A stretch of 52,304 nt of DNA from Mageeibacillus sp. UBA1212 (GCA_002309655.1 DBXM01000039.1:1-52304); one strand, 5' to 3'; positions 14,902 through 24,471 are shown, counted from the stretch's first letter. Notes: generated from the letters alone by a model not told the origin. Program-made: numbers and translations.

Positions 14902-16320
14902 ATGGCTGACAAAGATAAAAACAAATACAGATGCGTACTCTGCGGCAGAGAGCTGAACGGGAGCGTTACCGTTATTGAATCTCCCGGTGCCGCCATCTGC
15001 GAAGACTGCGTCCGGTATTGCATGGGTCTTCTTGAAGAAAAGAACCTTTATGAGGCAGAAGGGGACAATCTCCGCAAAACCACGGAGCCGGAACTCTTCC
15101 CGCAGGATTTCGTTCTTCCCAAACCGGCTGAGCTCAAAGAAAAGCTGGACGAGTACGTAATCGGCCAGGAGAACGCGAAAAAAGCGCTCTGTGTGGCGGT
15201 TTACAACCACTATAAAAGAATTATCGACAACGAAGCGCGTTCGGGCTCCGGCTTCGGCAAAAAGAAGACGCCGAGCTTCGTTAAATCCGCCACAAAACCG
15301 GCGCAGGTTTCCCGGGACGTTTCCGACACCGAACTGTCCAAGAGCAACGTGCTCCTTATAGGCCCCACAGGCGTCGGGAAAACGTACCTGGCGCAGACGC
15401 TGGCGAAGATTCTCAACGTTCCGTTCGCGATTGCGGACGCCACGGCGCTGACAGAGGCCGGATATGTCGGGGAAGACGTGGAAAACATTCTTCTCAGGCT
15501 CATCCAGGCGGCGAATTTTGACATAAAACGCGCGGAGCGGGGCATCATTTTTGTCGATGAAATAGACAAAATCGCGCGCAAGACCGAGAACGTTTCGATT
15601 ACAAGGGACGTGAGCGGCGAGGGCGTTCAGCAGGCGCTTCTCAAGATTCTGGAGGGAACCGTCGCGCAGGTACCGCCAAACGGCGGCAGAAAGCACCCGC
15701 AGATGCAGTTCATCCAGATCGACACGACGAACATTCTGTTCATCTGCTCCGGAGCGTTTGACGGGCTTCCGAGAATCGTCGAGAACAGGCTCGGGAAGTC
15801 GACGGTGGGCTTCACAGGCAACCTCGTCACCGAGAACGAACTCGACACCGACGCGCTGCTCGCGCAGGTCGAGCCGCAGGACCTTTTGAGGTTCGGGCTC
15901 ATCCCCGAGTTCATCGGACGCGTTCCGACAGTGGTGACGCTTGACGCCCTCGACAAAACGGCGCTTGTCAGGATTTTGACAGACCCGAAGAACTCGCTCG
16001 TGAAGCAGTATCAGAAGCTTCTTTCGCTCGACGGCGTGGTGCTCGAATTCGACCGTGACGCGCTCGAGGCGGTCGCGGAACTCGCAATGAAGCGGAAGAC
16101 AGGCGCGCGCGGTTTAAGGGCCATAGTCGAGAGGGCGATGCAGGAAGTGATGTTCTCGGTGCCGTCGAAGGGCGACGTGGAGCGGTGCATCGTAACAAAG
16201 GATACGATCCTGAACGGAAGCGAGCCGCTGCTGGTGTTTAAAACCCTGAGGGGACTGGAAGCAATGGACGAGGCGGATTTTTCACAGACCGAGTTCACGG
16301 TGGAGCCGTCAGGTGATTGA
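14902..16320 (+). CDS. clpX: ClpX, AAA+ unfoldase of the Clp protease
   Basis: This 472-residue unfoldase feeds substrates to ClpP. It has an N-terminal zinc-binding domain with CVLC and CEDC pairs (residues about 12-37), Walker A GPTGVGKT, Walker B IIFVDEIDKIA, and the ClpX-specific RFGLIPEFIGR stretch. The ClpP-docking IGF loop appears as VGF (KSTVGFTGN). The C-terminal small domain with GARGLR is complete. The start at 14902 gives the usual short lead into the zinc finger; the ribosome site AGAGG is weak and 9 bp away. The region before it carries TTTCCGGAAA palindromes. The remaining ~190 bp gap to clpP1 has no clear promoter. Confidence 0.96.
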   Translation: MADKDKNKYRCVLCGRELNGSVTVIESPGAAICEDCVRYCMGLLEEKNLYEAEGDNLRKTTEPELFPQDFVLPKPAELKEKLDEYVIGQENAKKALCVAVYNHYKRIIDNEARSGSGFGKKKTPSFVKSATKPAQVSRDVSDTELSKSNVLLIGPTGVGKTYLAQTLAKILNVPFAIADATALTEAGYVGEDVENILLRLIQAANFDIKRAERGIIFVDEIDKIARKTENVSITRDVSGEGVQQALLKILEGTVAQVPPNGGRKHPQMQFIQIDTTNILFICSGAFDGLPRIVENRLGKSTVGFTGNLVTENELDTDALLAQVEPQDLLRFGLIPEFIGRVPTVVTLDALDKTALVRILTDPKNSLVKQYQKLLSLDGVVLEFDRDALEAVAELAMKRKTGARGLRAIVERAMQEVMFSVPSKGDVERCIVTKDTILNGSEPLLVFKTLRGLEAMDEADFSQTEFTVEPSGD

Positions 16321-16453
16321 CGGATTGCAGAGCCCCGGTTGATTTGATTAAAAGGTAAACAAACAGAGGATTCCGGGAAAAGAACGCGGCCGCATGAAAA
16401 CTATGATTAAGAGCGGACGCGGACGCGGAATCCGGCTATCGGAGGTTATAGAT

Positions 16454-17599
16454 ATGAGGATTTTTACATCGGAGTCGGTGACAGAGGGTCATCCCGATAA
16501 GATTTGCGACAAGATTGCCGACAACATTCTCGACGCGGTGCTCGCGCAGGATCCGTATTCAAGAGTGGCGTGCGAAGTTACGGCTTGCACGGGACTTATT
16601 CAGATTATGGGCGAGATCACCACCAAGGCGCAGGTCGACTACGCGGAGATCGCAAGGCAGACGGTGCTCGACATCGGCTACAACAGCTCCGAACTGGGCT
16701 TTGACGGCAACACATGCTGCGTCAACAACTGCCTCCACCAGCAGTCGCCCGATATCGCGATGGGTGTGGACAGGGACGGCGCCGGCGACCAGGGAATGGT
16801 GTTCGGCTACGCGTCGAACGAGATAACCGAACACGGCGAATACATGCCGGCGCCTATCGCGCTCGCGCACAGGCTCTCGAAGAGGCTTGCCGAGGTCAGG
16901 AAGACCGGCCTGCTTAAGTACCTGAGGCCTGACGGCAAGAGCCAGGTCAGTGTCGCCTATGACGACAACGGGAAGCCCGTGAAGGTGACCGCAGTCGTGG
17001 TTTCCACGCAGCATTCCGAGGCGGTCTCGACGGCTCAGCTTCGCGCCGACATCGAAAAATACGTCATCAGGGCGGTCATTCCCGCAAACCTGATCGACTC
17101 GAACACGCAGTTCTTCATCAACCCGACCGGAAGGTTCGTTATCGGAGGCCCTTACGGCGACTCCGGACTGACCGGCAGGAAAATCATCGTTGACACTTAC
17201 GGCGGCATGGGAAGACACGGCGGCGGCTCGTTCTCGGGTAAGGACGCCACGAAGGTCGACAGAAGCGGCGCTTACATGGCCAGATACGTTGCCAAGAACG
17301 TTGTCGCGGCGGGACTCGCGGACAAGTGCGAAATCGAGATTTCCTACGCAATCGGGGTCGCGCAGCCGGTCTCCGTTTCCGTCGAGACTTTCGGCACCGA
17401 GAAGATTCCTGTCGCACAGATCCAGAACCTGATCGTCGAGACCTTCGACCTGACGCCGAAGGGAATCATCGAGACGCTTGAACTGAGACGGCCGATCTAC
17501 GGGAAGACGACAAACTACGGACACTTCGGCAAGACCGACATGGGCCTGCCGTGGGAGAGAACCGACAAGGCGGCGCAGCTCGGCAGATTCAAGAGATAA
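16454..17599 (+). CDS. metK: S-adenosylmethionine synthetase
   Basis: This 381-residue enzyme makes SAM from methionine and ATP. Visible motifs are TSESVTEGHPDKICDKIAD at the N-terminus (methionine/ATP site His), GDQGMVFGYA, and the P-loop-like GGMGRHGGGSFSGKD. The C-terminus, NYGHFGKTDMGLPWE, is typical. The start at 16454 follows ATCGGAGG by 8 bp and gives the standard MRIFTSESVTEGH; a start at 16394 would add 20 unlike residues. I looked for a SAM riboswitch in the 133-bp gap before it and see none of the usual SAM-I core, only a 7-bp inverted repeat (GGATTCC...GGAATCC). Confidence 0.97.
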   Translation: MRIFTSESVTEGHPDKICDKIADNILDAVLAQDPYSRVACEVTACTGLIQIMGEITTKAQVDYAEIARQTVLDIGYNSSELGFDGNTCCVNNCLHQQSPDIAMGVDRDGAGDQGMVFGYASNEITEHGEYMPAPIALAHRLSKRLAEVRKTGLLKYLRPDGKSQVSVAYDDNGKPVKVTAVVVSTQHSEAVSTAQLRADIEKYVIRAVIPANLIDSNTQFFINPTGRFVIGGPYGDSGLTGRKIIVDTYGGMGRHGGGSFSGKDATKVDRSGAYMARYVAKNVVAAGLADKCEIEISYAIGVAQPVSVSVETFGTEKIPVAQIQNLIVETFDLTPKGIIETLELRRPIYGKTTNYGHFGKTDMGLPWERTDKAAQLGRFKR

Positions 17600-17603
17600 G
17601 GCT

Positions 17604-17690
17604 CTTCCGCGTGTCAGTCAAGACATTTAGCAGGACATGCAACAAGACATGTGACATTCGCGGAAGCCGGCGGTTTTAGTGTTTTTTATG
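17604..17690 (+). terminator. Probable metK terminator
   Basis: CTTCCGCG (17604-17611) pairs with CGCGGAAG (17659-17666). The interior has repeated ACAT words that can form an ACATG/CATGT hairpin. T-rich tails follow at about 17674-17688. Confidence 0.4.
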
Positions 17691-17800
17691 GATTTTCACA
17701 TAGAATACCCGGGACCGGAAGCGGAAAACGCGTTTTATGACGTGTCCGGCCGGAAACAGCCGTTATTTTGACAACAATTTGATTTGAAAGGTCTAAGATT

Positions 17801-18760
17801 ATGAAATACAGATTTGCAGTAGCGGCGATACTTGCCGTTGTGATGACGTTCGCGATTTGCGCGTGCACCGAAAATCCGGGACCGTCCGGCACGAACAAAC
17901 CGGCCGGAACGGGAACCCCTTCCGAGACCGCGGGCGCAGACGACCCTTCAACGCTTCCTCAGATTGAGGCGTCTGACAAATTCACGAAATTTGACACAAC
18001 GATTGCGTACAATCCGGCGGAGTGCACCAAAATCAAACTGGCGCAGGACGCGACGACCGTTGAGGGCGACGGCGCAACGGTCGAAGGCAACAAAATCACG
18101 ATCGGCAAGGCCGGTTCTTATATTGTTACCGGCACGCTTACCAACGGACAGATTCTCGTGAACGTTGAAAAGACCGAAAAAGTCAGGCTCGTTCTGGCGG
18201 GCGTTTCGATCACGAACAACTCGCAGGCGGCAATCTACGTGGTTTCCGCCGACAAGGTCGGCATTACGCTCGCATCCGGCACCGAAAACGTGCTCACCGA
18301 CGGTTCCAAGTACACGGGACTCAACGAGAAGAGCGAACCGACGGCCTGCCTTTTCAGCAAGGACGACCTTACGATCAACGGCTACGGATCGCTCACGGTC
18401 AACGGCAATTACAACAACGGTATTGCCAGCAAGAACGACCTCAAGATCGTCAGCGGCAACATCATCGTGACAGCGAAAAACAACGCGATTAAAGGCAAGG
18501 ACAGCTTCATGATGAACTCCGGAACGCTTGTCGTGAATTCCGACGACGACGGCATCAAGGTCAACGAGGACGAGGACATCTCGAAGGGCTTCATCTGCAT
18601 CGAGGGTGGAACGATAACCGTTAACGCGGAGGACGACGCGCTTACCGCGGTTTACAGCGTTACGATCACGGGCGGAACCGTTACGACTTACGTCGGCGGA
18701 AAGGCCGTCAACTGCACCGGAACCGTGAACATCGCCAGCGGCTGCCTTATCGAGAAATAA
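17801..18760 (+). CDS. Cthe_2159-like carbohydrate-binding beta-helix lipoprotein
   Basis: This 319-residue exported lipoprotein has a signal peptide of about 19 residues and a lipobox at ICAC with Cys22 as the lipidated residue, then a low-complexity Gly/Thr/Pro linker to about residue 60. The rest is made of short beta-helix rungs rich in G-x-L/I-x-V-N and N-N-G-I patterns (for example ITGGTVTTY, NNAIKGKD, DDDGIKVNED). It resembles the Clostridium thermocellum Cthe_2159 family (DUF4353), beta-helix proteins that bind acidic polysaccharides and cellulose. The DDDGI and EDDAL loops are likely calcium sites by analogy. It would sit on the outer face of the membrane. AAAGG precedes the ATG. Confidence 0.75.
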   Translation: MKYRFAVAAILAVVMTFAICACTENPGPSGTNKPAGTGTPSETAGADDPSTLPQIEASDKFTKFDTTIAYNPAECTKIKLAQDATTVEGDGATVEGNKITIGKAGSYIVTGTLTNGQILVNVEKTEKVRLVLAGVSITNNSQAAIYVVSADKVGITLASGTENVLTDGSKYTGLNEKSEPTACLFSKDDLTINGYGSLTVNGNYNNGIASKNDLKIVSGNIIVTAKNNAIKGKDSFMMNSGTLVVNSDDDGIKVNEDEDISKGFICIEGGTITVNAEDDALTAVYSVTITGGTVTTYVGGKAVNCTGTVNIASGCLIEK

Positions 18761-18823
18761 CCGGAAAATTCACGCAAATCACGCGATTCACGCGAAAAGT
18801 TTGCGCTGTTTGTAAAAAAGTGC

Positions 18824-18853
18824 TTGCATTCGGTGTTCCGTTTGTGGTACAAT
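18824..18853 (+). promoter_or_regulatory. rpmB promoter
   Basis: TTGCAT (18824-18829), 18 bp, TACAAT (18848-18853) with TGG before it. Confidence 0.75.
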
Positions 18854-18895
18854 ATACGACGCTGTTTGATAGAATCACTAAGGGAGGTGTGTTGA

Positions 18896-19126
18896 ATGGC
18901 AAAATGTGAGATTTGTTCCAAAGATATGATGTTCGGACGTCATATCAGCATTACTCGTTCACAGGTCAGCAGACGTGCGAAGAGAAACTGGAAAGTGAAC
19001 GTTCGCCGCGTCAAAATTGTTGACGACAAAGGCGTTACCCGTTATGCATATGTTTGTGCATCGTGCCTGAAATCAGGTCTTGTTACGAGAGCCAAGAAAG
19101 TACAACCGGAGCAGAGCGCTGTCTGA
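18896..19126 (+). CDS. rpmB: Ribosomal protein L28 (zinc-binding form)
   Basis: This 76-residue 50S protein has the start MAKCEICSKDMMFGRHIS and four cysteines as CEIC and CASC (the Zn form). The WKVNVRRVKI block is typical. A near-perfect AGGGAGGTG ribosome site is 7 bp before the ATG. It is a single gene, convergent with the prmC-recG fusion, and they share a terminator. In Bacillus rpmB and recG are also near each other, separated by yloU-yloV. Confidence 0.97.
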   Translation: MAKCEICSKDMMFGRHISITRSQVSRRAKRNWKVNVRRVKIVDDKGVTRYAYVCASCLKSGLVTRAKKVQPEQSAV

Positions 19127-19274
19127 TCAAAGGTTGAACCGGCAAATAATGCTGAACGCGAGACGCGTTCCGATGGAGGGCGGTAATCAGAGCCTTTTCG
19201 GAGCAGAGAGCTTGCGGAACAAACACAATTCCGACTGTGGATACGCCGAAAAAACAATTCAGGCGGAGGTCCAT

Positions 19275-19305
19275 AAAAAAAGAGCCTTTCGGGGGCTCTT
19301 TTTTT
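19275..19305. terminator. Bidirectional terminator between rpmB and prmC-recG
   Basis: AGAGCC (19281-19286) pairs with GGCTCT (19294-19299), flanked by an A-run on the left and a T-run on the right that can extend the stem. It works in both directions for the convergent genes. Between rpmB and this site I see nothing else. Confidence 0.85.
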
Positions 19306-19399
19306 GCGCTTGAAAAGGTTTTGTTTGTTAAAGGGCGAACATACGTCGGGACGCCCGGGCAATCGGGACGTGCGGGAAATCCTTAAGAAGGGAATTGAA

Positions 19400-22300
19400 T
19401 TAGAGGGTCACTTCGCGCGCCTTTTCGGTGACGCGGTCGTAGTAGGCGGCGGATTCCGGGTCGTTCCCGTCTGTGAGGGACTTGATTATGTACTTGGCCG
19501 CTTCCGACGCGTCGGCGAGGAGTTTGCCGCCTGAGGTGAAGCCTGTAAGTTCTTCCATGGGTCGGCCGGTCTGGGAGGTGCCGAAGAAGTCGCCGGGGCC
19601 GCGCAGTTCGAGGTCCTTCTCGGCGATTTTGAAGCCGTCGGAGGTCTCGGTGAGGACTTTCAGACGTTCGGCGTTGGAGTCGCTGACGAGAATGCAGAAG
19701 GAGCGGGCGGTGCCTCTGCCGACGCGGCCGCGGAGCTGGTGAATCGTGGAGAGGCCGAAACGGTCGGCGTCCTCGATTATAATAATGTTTGCGTTGGGGA
19801 CGTCAATTCCTACCTCGATGACGGTGGTCGCAAAGAGAACCTTCGTCTCGCCCGAGGCAAACGACTCCATGACCTCCTTCTTTTCGCTGTCCTTCATCTT
19901 GCCGTGAATGAGGCCGGTCTTCACGCCGCGGAAGACGGTTTTGGAGAGCTCTTCGTAGTTCGAGGTGCAGGCGAGCGGGGCGTAGGGGGAGTCGGCTTCG
20001 AGGCCGAGTTCGCCGGTGATCTCGCTCTTGTCGATACAGGAGTGAACGATGTAGGCCTGACCGCCCTGGCGGACGAGCTCGAGGGTGCGCGCCATGATGC
20101 GGGCGCGGTCTTTTTTCTTGTAAAGATAGGTGGAAACGGGAATCCGGCCCTTGGGCTTTTCGCTGAGCACGGAGATGTCCATGTCGCCGTAGAGAACCAG
20201 CGCCAGCGAGCGGGGAATCGGGGTGGCGGTGAGAGAAATCACGTCGGGAACGGTCTCGGAGCCGCGCTTCATTATCGCCGCGCGCTGCAGAACGCCGAAG
20301 CGATGCTGCTCGTCGATGACCGCAAGACCGAGCTTCGGGAAGTCAACGCCCTCGCTGATGAGACTGTGGGTACCCACGACGCAGAGGGGCTCGCCGGATT
20401 TGACGCGTTCGAGAATTTCGCGCTTTTCGCGGGCGGGCGTTGAGGAGTAGAGAAGGCAGGTTTGGATACCGAGACCGCCGAAGATCTCGCCGAGCTTCTT
20501 CATGTGCTGCACGGCCAGAACGGTGGAGGGCACCATGAAGGCGGCCTGGTAACCGTTCATGATGGCGTTGTAAACGGCGGCGAGGGCGATGACGGTTTTG
20601 CCCGAGCCGACGTCGCCGTCAATGAGGCGGTTCATCGGGGCGGGGGAAGCCATATCGTCAAGAACGGCGCCGATGACCTTGAGCTGGCCGTCGGTCAGCG
20701 TGAAGGGGAGCGCCGCGGTCAGCGGCGCGAGGTCGCAACGTTCGAATTGGATTCCTTTGAGGCTGCTCCCGGCGCGCATCGTTTTGAGGGCGTGAATGCA
20801 GAGAGTCGTGTCAAGAAGGTTCCCGAACGTGATCCTGCGGCGGCTGCTTTCGGCCTCGGAGATGTCGCGGGGCGCGTGAATGCCGCGGAACAGACCGTCC
20901 AGCGCGGGCATGCTGTACCGTTCACGAACGGCAGCGGGTATCTCGGCGGGCAGCAGCTTATTCTCTTCGGGCGTGAGGAGTTCTTTGCGGGACTCGAACA
21001 CTTCGACCGCTTCAAGCGCCGCGGTGGCGACGTCTTTTTGCTTGATTCCCGAAGGCAGTCTGTAAACAGGCCGCAGCGTGAGAAAACCGTCGACGGCGCC
21101 GCGGTCCCTGACGCTGACAAACTGGGGCTGAACCAGCTGAATGCTTCTGAAAAAGTCGGAATTCACCGCCACGCGGCCGTAAAAACAGTAGACGGCGTCT
21201 TCGTGAAGCGATTTTTTGACATATTTATTGTTGAACCATACCGCGTCGATCCGTTCGCCTTTCTCGTCCTCGCAGCTGACCACTATAACGGGAAGCCGCG
21301 GGTTGCCGCGCTCGGTCACGCCCAAAACTCTCAGAATCATTGAGGCGCTTATAGCGGGCCTGCCGTCGTCGAGCGCGTCGAAAGCCATTTTCCGGGCTTC
21401 GTTGACGGAAACGGGCCGCGTGCGGTCTTCGTATTTAACAGGGAACATCGAGAGCAGGTCGCCGACCGTCGCGACGCCGTTTGTTGCCAGCGCATCCGCG
21501 GTCTTGGGGCCGATTCCCTTGAGAACCGTTACCGGGGAAAGAAGGGTGGCCGCGCCGGCTGCGGTTTTTTGTTTCGCCGGCGCGCTTTTCTCCGCCGGCT
21601 TCTTTTTTGTCTCTTTGGCGGGTTCTTTTTTCGAAGCCGGCGCCTTTTCAACAGAAGCTGAGGTACCGCCTCTGCCGCCTTGGGTACTTTCCGCGAAAAC
21701 GACGGATTTGAGGGCGTTTTTGTAGGCGGTGAACCTTGACGCGGCTGCTTCGAACGAGGGGTCGGATTCCGAAACGGTGTCGCCGGCGAGGGTGCCGCAG
21801 ACGAAGCGGTCCTTCCCGTCGAGGTCGCGAACGACCGTGACCATACCGAACTTCTTGCCCGCGAGCAGCGCCTTCACCATGTTTCCCTGGTCCTCGCCGA
21901 TCTCGAACATCACCGCCGCGCCAGGATTGCAGACGTTCCGGATACTTTTCGTTATTTTGATATATGGGGTGAGGCCGCCGGCGCCGCCGTCAAGAGCGAT
22001 GCGCGGCTCGTAATTCCTGACCACTGCGGGAAGGGAGTTGTAGGCTTCAGTTGCGACGTAGGGCGGGTTAGAAAGAATCAGATCGAACCGCTCCGAAGCG
22101 GCGTTTTCCGCACCGCCGGTAAAGGGGTCGAGAAAATCCCCGTGAACGTATCTGACGGCGTCTTCGGCGCCGAGAATGTTTTTGGCGTTGGTTCTTGAGA
22201 CCGAGAGAGCGCCTTGGGAGACGTCGCTCAAAGTGACTTCGGCCGCGGGAAACTCTTTTTTGACCGAGATTCCGATCGCGCCGCTTCCCGAACAAAGGTC

Positions 22301-22672
22301 CAGAACGCGAAGAGGCGCCCCGCCTTGCTTCACGGAGCGCAAATAAGTAACTGCCATTCTGACGAGAAGCTCGGTTTCCTGGCGGGGTATAAGAACGGAG
22401 CCGTTCACCGAAAACCTGTTACCGCAAAAGTAGGAAAAACCGGTCGCGTACTGGATAGGCATTCCTGCCGCAGTCTTCCCGAGGGCGTCCTCAAAGCGGG
22501 CATACTCCGGCGAGTTTTCGTCGATCTCAAAATCCGGCTCGGAGAGCAGAAAGTTGCGCGAAAAATTAAAGGCGTACTCGAAAAGCAGCTCAAGCTTGGA
22601 GGAATCACCGTCTTCGATACCTCCGCCTGAAAGCCTGTCTTTCGCGTAACGCCTCAAATCTCGTAATTTCAC
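19400..22672 (-). CDS. PrmC-RecG fusion: release-factor methyltransferase joined to DNA helicase
   Basis: One uninterrupted 1090-residue frame joins two enzymes that are normally separate. Residues 1-300 are PrmC (HemK), which methylates the GGQ glutamine of release factors: SAM motif VLDLCSGSGAIGI (123-135) and catalytic NPPY (202-205). Residues about 330-376 are a Lys/Ala/Pro-rich linker. Residues 378-1090 are a full-length RecG branch-migration helicase: helix-hairpin-helix-like LKGIGPKTADAL (384-395), OB wedge, Walker A GDVGSGKT (686-693), DEQH (787-790) and GRVGRG near the C-terminus. The start is GTG with GAGG about 6 bp upstream. The DUF1385 gene, the usual upstream neighbour of prmC, lies 67 bp before it; prfA is absent nearby. 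Confidence 0.92.
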   Translation of the reverse strand: MKLRDLRRYAKDRLSGGGIEDGDSSKLELLFEYAFNFSRNFLLSEPDFEIDENSPEYARFEDALGKTAAGMPIQYATGFSYFCGNRFSVNGSVLIPRQETELLVRMAVTYLRSVKQGGAPLRVLDLCSGSGAIGISVKKEFPAAEVTLSDVSQGALSVSRTNAKNILGAEDAVRYVHGDFLDPFTGGAENAASERFDLILSNPPYVATEAYNSLPAVVRNYEPRIALDGGAGGLTPYIKITKSIRNVCNPGAAVMFEIGEDQGNMVKALLAGKKFGMVTVVRDLDGKDRFVCGTLAGDTVSESDPSFEAAASRFTAYKNALKSVVFAESTQGGRGGTSASVEKAPASKKEPAKETKKKPAEKSAPAKQKTAAGAATLLSPVTVLKGIGPKTADALATNGVATVGDLLSMFPVKYEDRTRPVSVNEARKMAFDALDDGRPAISASMILRVLGVTERGNPRLPVIVVSCEDEKGERIDAVWFNNKYVKKSLHEDAVYCFYGRVAVNSDFFRSIQLVQPQFVSVRDRGAVDGFLTLRPVYRLPSGIKQKDVATAALEAVEVFESRKELLTPEENKLLPAEIPAAVRERYSMPALDGLFRGIHAPRDISEAESSRRRITFGNLLDTTLCIHALKTMRAGSSLKGIQFERCDLAPLTAALPFTLTDGQLKVIGAVLDDMASPAPMNRLIDGDVGSGKTVIALAAVYNAIMNGYQAAFMVPSTVLAVQHMKKLGEIFGGLGIQTCLLYSSTPAREKREILERVKSGEPLCVVGTHSLISEGVDFPKLGLAVIDEQHRFGVLQRAAIMKRGSETVPDVISLTATPIPRSLALVLYGDMDISVLSEKPKGRIPVSTYLYKKKDRARIMARTLELVRQGGQAYIVHSCIDKSEITGELGLEADSPYAPLACTSNYEELSKTVFRGVKTGLIHGKMKDSEKKEVMESFASGETKVLFATTVIEVGIDVPNANIIIIEDADRFGLSTIHQLRGRVGRGTARSFCILVSDSNAERLKVLTETSDGFKIAEKDLELRGPGDFFGTSQTGRPMEELTGFTSGGKLLADASEAAKYIIKSLTDGNDPESAAYYDRVTEKAREVTL

Positions 22673-22739
22673 TTTTTGCCTCGTTTTAGGGGATTTTTAT
22701 AATAACCGGAATGCGCGGGGAAGTCTATTTAAAGAAGTT

Positions 22740-24407
22740 TCAAGCTTCGTTCCCGCTGCCGTCTTCCGATTCTTCCGCTTCTTCTGATGCTTCTGTTGCT
22801 TCGTCCCCGGACTCTTCCGCGACCGGAATCTGGAAGTCGAACTCAAAATCGTCGTCTAAATTTTTGACTGAGCGCAGCGCTTCGACCGGTTCGCTTATTA
22901 TGCCGGCGGTTTCGCGCACGGCTTCCTCGACTTCGTTCTCTATACTGTCGTGGTTTTCCGGAACGGTTTCCGGAGAGGGTTCGTTGCTGTCGGTTTCCAC
23001 GGCGTCTGTCTTGTTTTCAGCCTCCCGGCGTGCCTTGTCGGCGAGCATTTCGGCGTAAGTATCTCTTGCCGAGTAGTCGGGTGCGTTTTCGAGGGAGAGC
23101 GCTTCGTTGAGGGCGACGATCGCGACTTCTATCATGTCGTCGTCGGGTTCACGGGTGGTGAAGCGCTGCATGAACAGGCCTGGCGCGCGCAGAATCTTGA
23201 CGAATTTGTTCTCGTGGGAGCCGGCGTAGCGGTTGAACTCGTACGCGATGCCCGCGATTATCGGCAGGGAGGCGAGTCTGGTCAAAATGTTCAGCCAGAC
23301 GTTCCCGAGGTCGGGAATCAGCGCGTGCACCAGAATACTGATCATCATGACCACGAAAAGGAACGCGGTTCCGCAGCGCGGGTGGTGCTTCGAGTATTTG
23401 CGCACGTTCTCGACTGTGAGCTCCTCGAAATGCTCGTAGCAGTGAATGGTTTTGTGCTCGGCGCCGTGGTACATGAACACGCGGCGGATGTCCTTCATCG
23501 AGGAAATCGCGGCGAGGTAGCCGAGGAATATCAGCAGGCGGATCACGCCTTCAATGGCGCTCTTGGCGATGTTGGGAAGGTTGACGCCCGGAATCGCCTT
23601 GATGCCCGCAACGATAAGCTGCGGCAGAATGAAGAACAGACCGATCGAGATCGCGAGCGCCAGAACGAGCGAGAACGTCATGATAACGTTCATGGCCTTG
23701 TCGCCCAGGTGCTTCTCGACCCACAGGTCGAATTTCGACGGCTTGTAGTTGGGGTCGTCCTCGGTAACACTGATCTCGGCGGAGTTGAAAAGTGCTTTTG
23801 TGCCTACAATCAGGGAATCCGCGAGCCTTACCGAGCCTCTCACGATGGGAAGGCCGAGGAACTTGTTCTCGGAACCGAACTGGGCCTGCCGCTTTTTGTC
23901 GATCGAAAGGGAGCCGTCGGGAGTGCGAACGACCTGCGCGTAACCGTAAGGCGAGCGCATCATAATGCCTTCCATCAGGGCCTCGCCGCCGACGGAGCAG
24001 ATTCTGGTTTCGCAGGCTTCGCCTTTACTGTTTTTATTCTTTTTGTTTTTGCCGGATTTTTCGGCGGACTTCCCGGCGGACTTTTTGGAGGACGCTTTTG
24101 AGGAGGCTGCCGGCGCTTCGGTCTTCTTTACGCCTGCGTCGTTGCCCGCACTATTATCTCCGCCTTCGCGGTCATTTCCGGAGTCGCGCGAAGAAATCTC
24201 GACGTTTACACCGTCGTCCGCGTCTTCGATAGGGTCGTACCCGCTTTCCGGCATTATGTGCTCTTCCGGTTCTTCCTGCTCACTGAGAACGCTGCGGAGG
24301 TTTTCGGAACTCTCGGCAACCGTCTTCTCAACAGCGTTTTCGTTTTCGTCTCCGGTCAGGGAGTCTGTGTCGTTTGCGTAAAATTCTATGATTTCTCTTC
24401 TGCCCAT
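22740..24407 (-). CDS. DUF1385 membrane protein with long acidic extensions
   Basis: A 555-residue protein; the DUF1385 (YqhQ-like) core spans about 138-430 and begins GGEALMEGIMMRSPYGYAQVVR. It includes several membrane helices (about 235-265, 280-305, 345-395) and the conserved MYHGAEHKTIHCYEH motif, which hints at metal or nucleophile chemistry, though the family's function is unknown. Typical members are about 300 residues. Here an acidic, disordered N-terminus (1-95), a Lys/Ser-rich stretch (95-130) and an acidic C-terminus (430-555) flank the core. The neighbouring order DUF1385-prmC is common in Clostridia. I see no strong ribosome site before the ATG; a good promoter lies 36 bp upstream. 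Confidence 0.85.
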   Translation of the reverse strand: MGRREIIEFYANDTDSLTGDENENAVEKTVAESSENLRSVLSEQEEPEEHIMPESGYDPIEDADDGVNVEISSRDSGNDREGGDNSAGNDAGVKKTEAPAASSKASSKKSAGKSAEKSGKNKKNKNSKGEACETRICSVGGEALMEGIMMRSPYGYAQVVRTPDGSLSIDKKRQAQFGSENKFLGLPIVRGSVRLADSLIVGTKALFNSAEISVTEDDPNYKPSKFDLWVEKHLGDKAMNVIMTFSLVLALAISIGLFFILPQLIVAGIKAIPGVNLPNIAKSAIEGVIRLLIFLGYLAAISSMKDIRRVFMYHGAEHKTIHCYEHFEELTVENVRKYSKHHPRCGTAFLFVVMMISILVHALIPDLGNVWLNILTRLASLPIIAGIAYEFNRYAGSHENKFVKILRAPGLFMQRFTTREPDDDMIEVAIVALNEALSLENAPDYSARDTYAEMLADKARREAENKTDAVETDSNEPSPETVPENHDSIENEVEEAVRETAGIISEPVEALRSVKNLDDDFEFDFQIPVAEESGDEATEASEEAEESEDGSGNEA

Positions 24408-24442
24408 AAATCAAGCCAGCTTTCGGTAGATTTTAGACCTTT

Positions 24443-24471
24443 ATTTTACCACATTTCCTCTCCGCCTTCAA
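24443..24471 (-). promoter_or_regulatory. DUF1385-prmC-recG promoter
   Basis: Read on the minus strand: TTGAAG (24471-24466), 17 bp, TAAAAT (24448-24443) preceded by TGG. Confidence 0.7.

Noticed and set aside
16321..16453. Possible SAM riboswitch before metK
   Set aside because: The conserved SAM-I core and kink-turn words are not present and the region is short; only a 7-bp inverted repeat is seen.
17768..17799. Promoter TTGACA...TAAGAT directly before the beta-helix lipoprotein gene
   Set aside because: The spacing is 20 bp and the -10 would lie 1 bp before the start codon, on top of the ribosome site.
19127..19274. A small gene after rpmB
   Set aside because: The short frames have no ribosome site or conserved pattern; the stretch appears to be untranslated and ends at the shared terminator.
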